A stretch of 11,833 nt of DNA, taken from contig JAGHSR010000072.1 in NCBI GenBank assembly GCA_018065765.1, forward strand, positions 1 to 11,833, in the 5' to 3' direction. Source of the DNA: Candidatus Colicola coprequi (GTDB lineage Bacteria > Bacteroidota > Bacteroidia > Bacteroidales > Paludibacteraceae). Numbering within the stretch: the first letter of the stretch is position 1; every line of letters starts with the position of its first letter. Position numbers and translations under genes: made by a program. The notes beneath the pieces were generated by a model. The model was not told the origin of the DNA. It ran no database searches and worked only from the letters and a program-made list of their open reading frames with translations. This document shows positions 9,866 through 11,833 of this stretch, in pieces.

Positions 9866-9940
9866 ATCGTGGCTGTTGAAAATGCCAAAGTGCCAAAATG
9901 CCAGTGACACTTTGGCATTTTGGCACTTTTCATCGTGGCT
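9866..9940. repeat. Palindromic element flanked by 9-bp direct repeats
   Basis: ATCGTGGCT occurs at 9866-9874 and again at 9932-9940. The 57 bp between them contain a perfect 16-bp inverted repeat. The left half is three 8-bp near-repeats (AAAATGCC at 9879, AAAGTGCC at 9887, AAAATGCC at 9895). The direct repeats could be a target-site duplication around a tiny inserted palindrome, or part of a repeated extragenic unit. No open frame or transposase is linked to it. Confidence 0.55.
9887..9929. terminator. Perfect 16-bp inverted repeat, possible bidirectional terminator
   Basis: AAAGTGCCAAAATGCC (9887-9902) is the exact reverse complement of 9914-9929, with an 11-nt loop. The stem ends in A/T on the outside, giving a short T run at 9927-9930 on the + strand and T-containing sequence on the other. 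The position between convergent genes favours termination of uvrB transcripts and perhaps of the opposing gene. The stem is only moderately GC-rich. Confidence 0.5.
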
Positions 9941-9989
9941 ACATCCTTGCCTGAATACCGCTCATTTTAGCAGCCGCGAAATGTAGCAC

Positions 9990-10008
9990 ACGTGGAAACC
10001 ACGTTTTT
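9990..10008 (+). terminator. Short hairpin with T run
   Basis: ACGTGG (9990-9995), loop AAA and CCACGT (9999-10004) form a 6-bp stem followed by T at 10005-10008. This has the form of a small intrinsic terminator on the + strand. It is about 220 nt from uvrB, so it would be a second or backup stop. The short stem makes this tentative. Confidence 0.35.
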
Positions 10009-10009
10009 G

Positions 10010-10085
10010 ACGGTGTGTGCCGTGTGGGATGCTTGCATACCAACACAGTACACAGAGGCAAAAGAAACGGTGTATGCCGTGAGGG
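10010..10085. repeat. Pair of 19-bp near-identical direct repeats
   Basis: ACGGTGTGTGCCGTGTGGG (10010-10028) and ACGGTGTATGCCGTGAGGG (10067-10085) differ at 2 of 19 positions and are 57 bp apart. Each copy holds a small palindrome (ACGG, 6 nt, CCGT). They could be binding sites or pieces of a dispersed intergenic repeat family. No protein-coding signal explains their conservation. Confidence 0.6.
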
Positions 10086-10186
10086 TGTGCAATGAAGCGG
10101 ATGTTAATAAAACCCCTCTTCGCATTCGGGGGAATTGCAAAGCAAGGCGGAGTCCGAACACCGCTCAAAGTCTCGGAAAAGAAACG

Positions 10187-10211
10187 CAAAAGTTGGTCAC
10201 ATGACCAACTT
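10187..10211 (-). terminator. Terminator-like palindrome for the surface-protein gene
   Basis: AAGTTGGTCA (10190-10199) and TGACCAACTT (10202-10211) form a near-perfect palindrome with two central bases. Read on the minus strand it begins 8 nt after the stop codon of the 10220 gene and is followed by further T bases (10187-10189). This is a plausible intrinsic terminator, though the T run is short. The symmetry could equally be a protein-binding site. Confidence 0.55.
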
Positions 10212-10219
10212 CTGTGAAA

Positions 10220-11833
10220 TCACTTCACTCTCGCCCCGTAGGCATTGTAGCGGATGCCGTTGCGCTCAATGATAAGACGCTCGTTTTCAAAGTATTTGAT
10301 AACCTTAATCTCACTATTAATATCTTGCCAACTTGTACAGAATTTTTTAATAAAGTTGGCAGTTAATTCTACATCTTGTTCAACTATAAAGGTATATGGA
10401 TTGTCCGTAATACCATTACTCCAATTGTCAAACTCATAGCCCTCGTTAGGAGTAGCGGTTAATGTAACCTCTGTACCATAGTCGTATGTCCCTGCACCAG
10501 TTACAGACCCATCCTCAGCGAAAACATCAATGGTGAACTGGTTGATGATAGTATCTAATTTAGCTGTGTAAGTAGTAGTAGTCTCGACCGCAACAATCTC
10601 CTTATCCCAACCTTTAAAAATGTAGGTATACTGTGCTGTTGCGGACTTAGTCGGTGTTGCTCCATTGTAAATCGGCAGTTGACCATATTCCACCCAAGTT
10701 TGCTGTAGAATATTGCCTATCTCGTCTGTGAAAGTAACGAGATAAGAACAAACAATTGAGTCATATACAGCGGTATAGGTTGCATTTCCCGTCACAACTT
10801 CTATATTTGGGCTCCATCCTGCAAAGGAATAGATATATTGAGCAGATGACGGTTTATTTGGGAGCTCGCCATAATAAATAGGTGTCTCTCCATATAATAT
10901 TGTATCCGACCATAAGACTGTACCATCGTCATTTACAAAGTTAATGGGATAGCTGATAGTAGTAGGATCCCAGACTTTTAATTCTTTAATATTAGCAGTC
11001 GAAAAAACTCTGATCTTTAGTACGGGATTTGCCGGCACATTTTTGAAGATATATACAACTCGTTTCGATGCGTCCGAAATCAGATAACTCGTTTGCTCTT
11101 TAGAAGGAAGGATAGTTTGAGATTTTTCCCCGATTACAATTTTAAGAGGATTATCAGTAAGTATAGACAAATATAAATCTCCACCCGCAAAAGACAGTGT
11201 ATCAGAAATAAGGTTATAATCTGTTAGTCCAAAAAGATCTGGGTTATCTGTGTGGCTCCAAAGATTTCCACCAATATGACCCATTGCCGAATTCCAGTTA
11301 TGTCTCAAAATAATTTGATTTGTAGAACTATCATATTCAAATGGCTCATATAGCAAACAAGAAGTAGAGTCGGGAATCACAGGTCGAGCTCCATTAACTA
11401 TAACATGGCATTTTTTGTTAATATCTTTTTGCACATATGATGAAATAATTATATCAGCTTCTCCATTTCCTATAGCTGTGTATTCTCCCATTTCATTTAT
11501 CCTTACGATGCTCTCATCGGTCGATGAATACACAAATTTATTGATTGATACCCCTGCGGGTACAAGTTGAGGATATAAACATCCTTTAATGTTTTTGGAT
11601 ATACAAATTGTGTCTTCGGGCAACGAAATCGCTGAAATATTTTGTATCAATCGAACATTGCCCCACAAACTCCAAGGAAGCAAATTGGTATAGCGATCAA
11701 TTTGGTCAGGAGTAAAGTTTGCAGAAAGATAAAGAGTGCCATCTATTTGATTTTCATCAAAGTCTTCAGGTTTCCCCGAAATATATGAAAATTGATGCAA
11801 GTCAAAATAACGGCTGAGTATTTGAGGAGAAAG
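10220..11833 (-). CDS. Modular surface or secreted protein, C-terminal part (Big_2 and InlB-type repeats)
   Basis: The frame is open to the right edge, so the start is missing; 537 residues are visible. The TTG at 11798-11800 is an internal leucine, not a start. In protein order I see a segment (about 11641-11833) whose GTLYLSANFTPDQIDRY resembles the end of BspA-like leucine-rich repeats. Next is a Big_2-like Ig fold (about 11395-11635), then a beta-rich segment I do not recognise (about 10955-11390). Two Listeria-Bacteroides-type repeats follow (about 10755-10951 and 10548-10751, each with a YGxxPIY core and an F-[AK]-GW motif), then a divergent InlB-like repeat (about 10344-10545, with EGYEFDNWSNG). 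The tail RLIIERNGIRYNAYGARVK resembles C-terminal ends of Bacteroidales surface proteins and may be a sorting signal. Such proteins usually mediate adhesion or are of unknown role. No enzyme motif is visible. Confidence 0.8.
   Translation of the reverse strand, partial: LSPQILSRYFDLHQFSYISGKPEDFDENQIDGTLYLSANFTPDQIDRYTNLLPWSLWGNVRLIQNISAISLPEDTICISKNIKGCLYPQLVPAGVSINKFVYSSTDESIVRINEMGEYTAIGNGEADIIISSYVQKDINKKCHVIVNGARPVIPDSTSCLLYEPFEYDSSTNQIILRHNWNSAMGHIGGNLWSHTDNPDLFGLTDYNLISDTLSFAGGDLYLSILTDNPLKIVIGEKSQTILPSKEQTSYLISDASKRVVYIFKNVPANPVLKIRVFSTANIKELKVWDPTTISYPINFVNDDGTVLWSDTILYGETPIYYGELPNKPSSAQYIYSFAGWSPNIEVVTGNATYTAVYDSIVCSYLVTFTDEIGNILQQTWVEYGQLPIYNGATPTKSATAQYTYIFKGWDKEIVAVETTTTYTAKLDTIINQFTIDVFAEDGSVTGAGTYDYGTEVTLTATPNEGYEFDNWSNGITDNPYTFIVEQDVELTANFIKKFCTSWQDINSEIKVIKYFENERLIIERNGIRYNAYGARVK

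Larger units (their letters stand above)
9768..10219. other. Convergent intergenic region, 452 bp, no convincing gene
   Basis: This spacer separates the ends of uvrB (+) and the surface-protein gene (-). Both strands have open frames of 64-75 codons (9962-10189 and 9967-10161 on -, 9992-10204 on +). They overlap one another, lack domain signals and run through the direct and inverted repeats, so I do not call genes. The content is mostly repeats and hairpins, listed separately. I see no promoter consensus, tRNA or transposase remnant. Confidence 0.7.

Noticed and set aside
9922..9940. TGGCAC as the -24 element of a sigma-54 promoter
   Set aside because: No TTGC element follows at the required spacing, and the bases belong to the inverted repeat. 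A TGGCAC near 680 inside lptE also lacks a good -12 element.
9800..10085. CRISPR array
   Set aside because: The repeats are too short, too few and either adjacent or unequally spaced. There are no regular spacers and no cas genes.
9962..10189. Minus-strand open frame of 75 codons in the convergent spacer
   Set aside because: It overlaps other open frames on both strands, runs through repeats, and has no domain or clear start context. It is better explained as repeat DNA.

Overview
The window looks like a fragment of a Bacteroidales (Bacteroidota) genome. The evidence is a textbook Bacteroidota promoter (TTG, 20 nt, TACCTTTG), starts without Shine-Dalgarno sequences, a Bacteroidota-type LptE, a TamB and an EF-G2 paralogue. 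There is also a surface protein built of Big_2-like and Listeria-Bacteroides-type repeats. I cannot fix the genus. The left edge (about 1-140) is abnormally C-rich and looks like sequencing or assembly error laid over a real reading frame.

Region 1 (3-5360, + strand) is a tightly packed unit. It holds the 3' part of a sigma-54-dependent (NtrC/AtoC-like) regulator, overlapped by an LptE-family lipoprotein gene, which is in turn overlapped by a 1402-codon TamB-like gene. The two envelope proteins plausibly serve outer-membrane assembly: LptE in LPS transport and TamB as a periplasm-spanning bridge. Whether the regulator controls them is not shown by the sequence.

Region 2 (5361-9767, + strand) starts with a clear promoter. 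It is followed by a gene for an EF-G paralogue (fusA2/EF-G2 type) whose G3 motif lacks the catalytic histidine, and then by uvrB. A strong 16-bp hairpin sits between these two genes and ends 7 nt before the chosen uvrB start.

Region 3 (9768-10219) is a 452-bp spacer between convergent genes and is rich in structure. It holds an 11-bp periodic repeat, a perfect 16-bp inverted repeat inside 9-bp direct repeats, a small hairpin with a T run, a 19-bp near-identical direct repeat pair, and a terminator-like palindrome for the minus-strand gene.

Region 4 (10220-11833, - strand) is the C-terminal part of a large modular surface or secreted protein whose start lies beyond the right edge. Parts of it are much more AT-rich than the housekeeping genes.

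I found no tRNA, rRNA, CRISPR array, transposase or recognisable defence system. The strongest candidates for something unusual are the catalytically altered EF-G, the fusA2-uvrB hairpin and the repeat cluster at 9800-10085.
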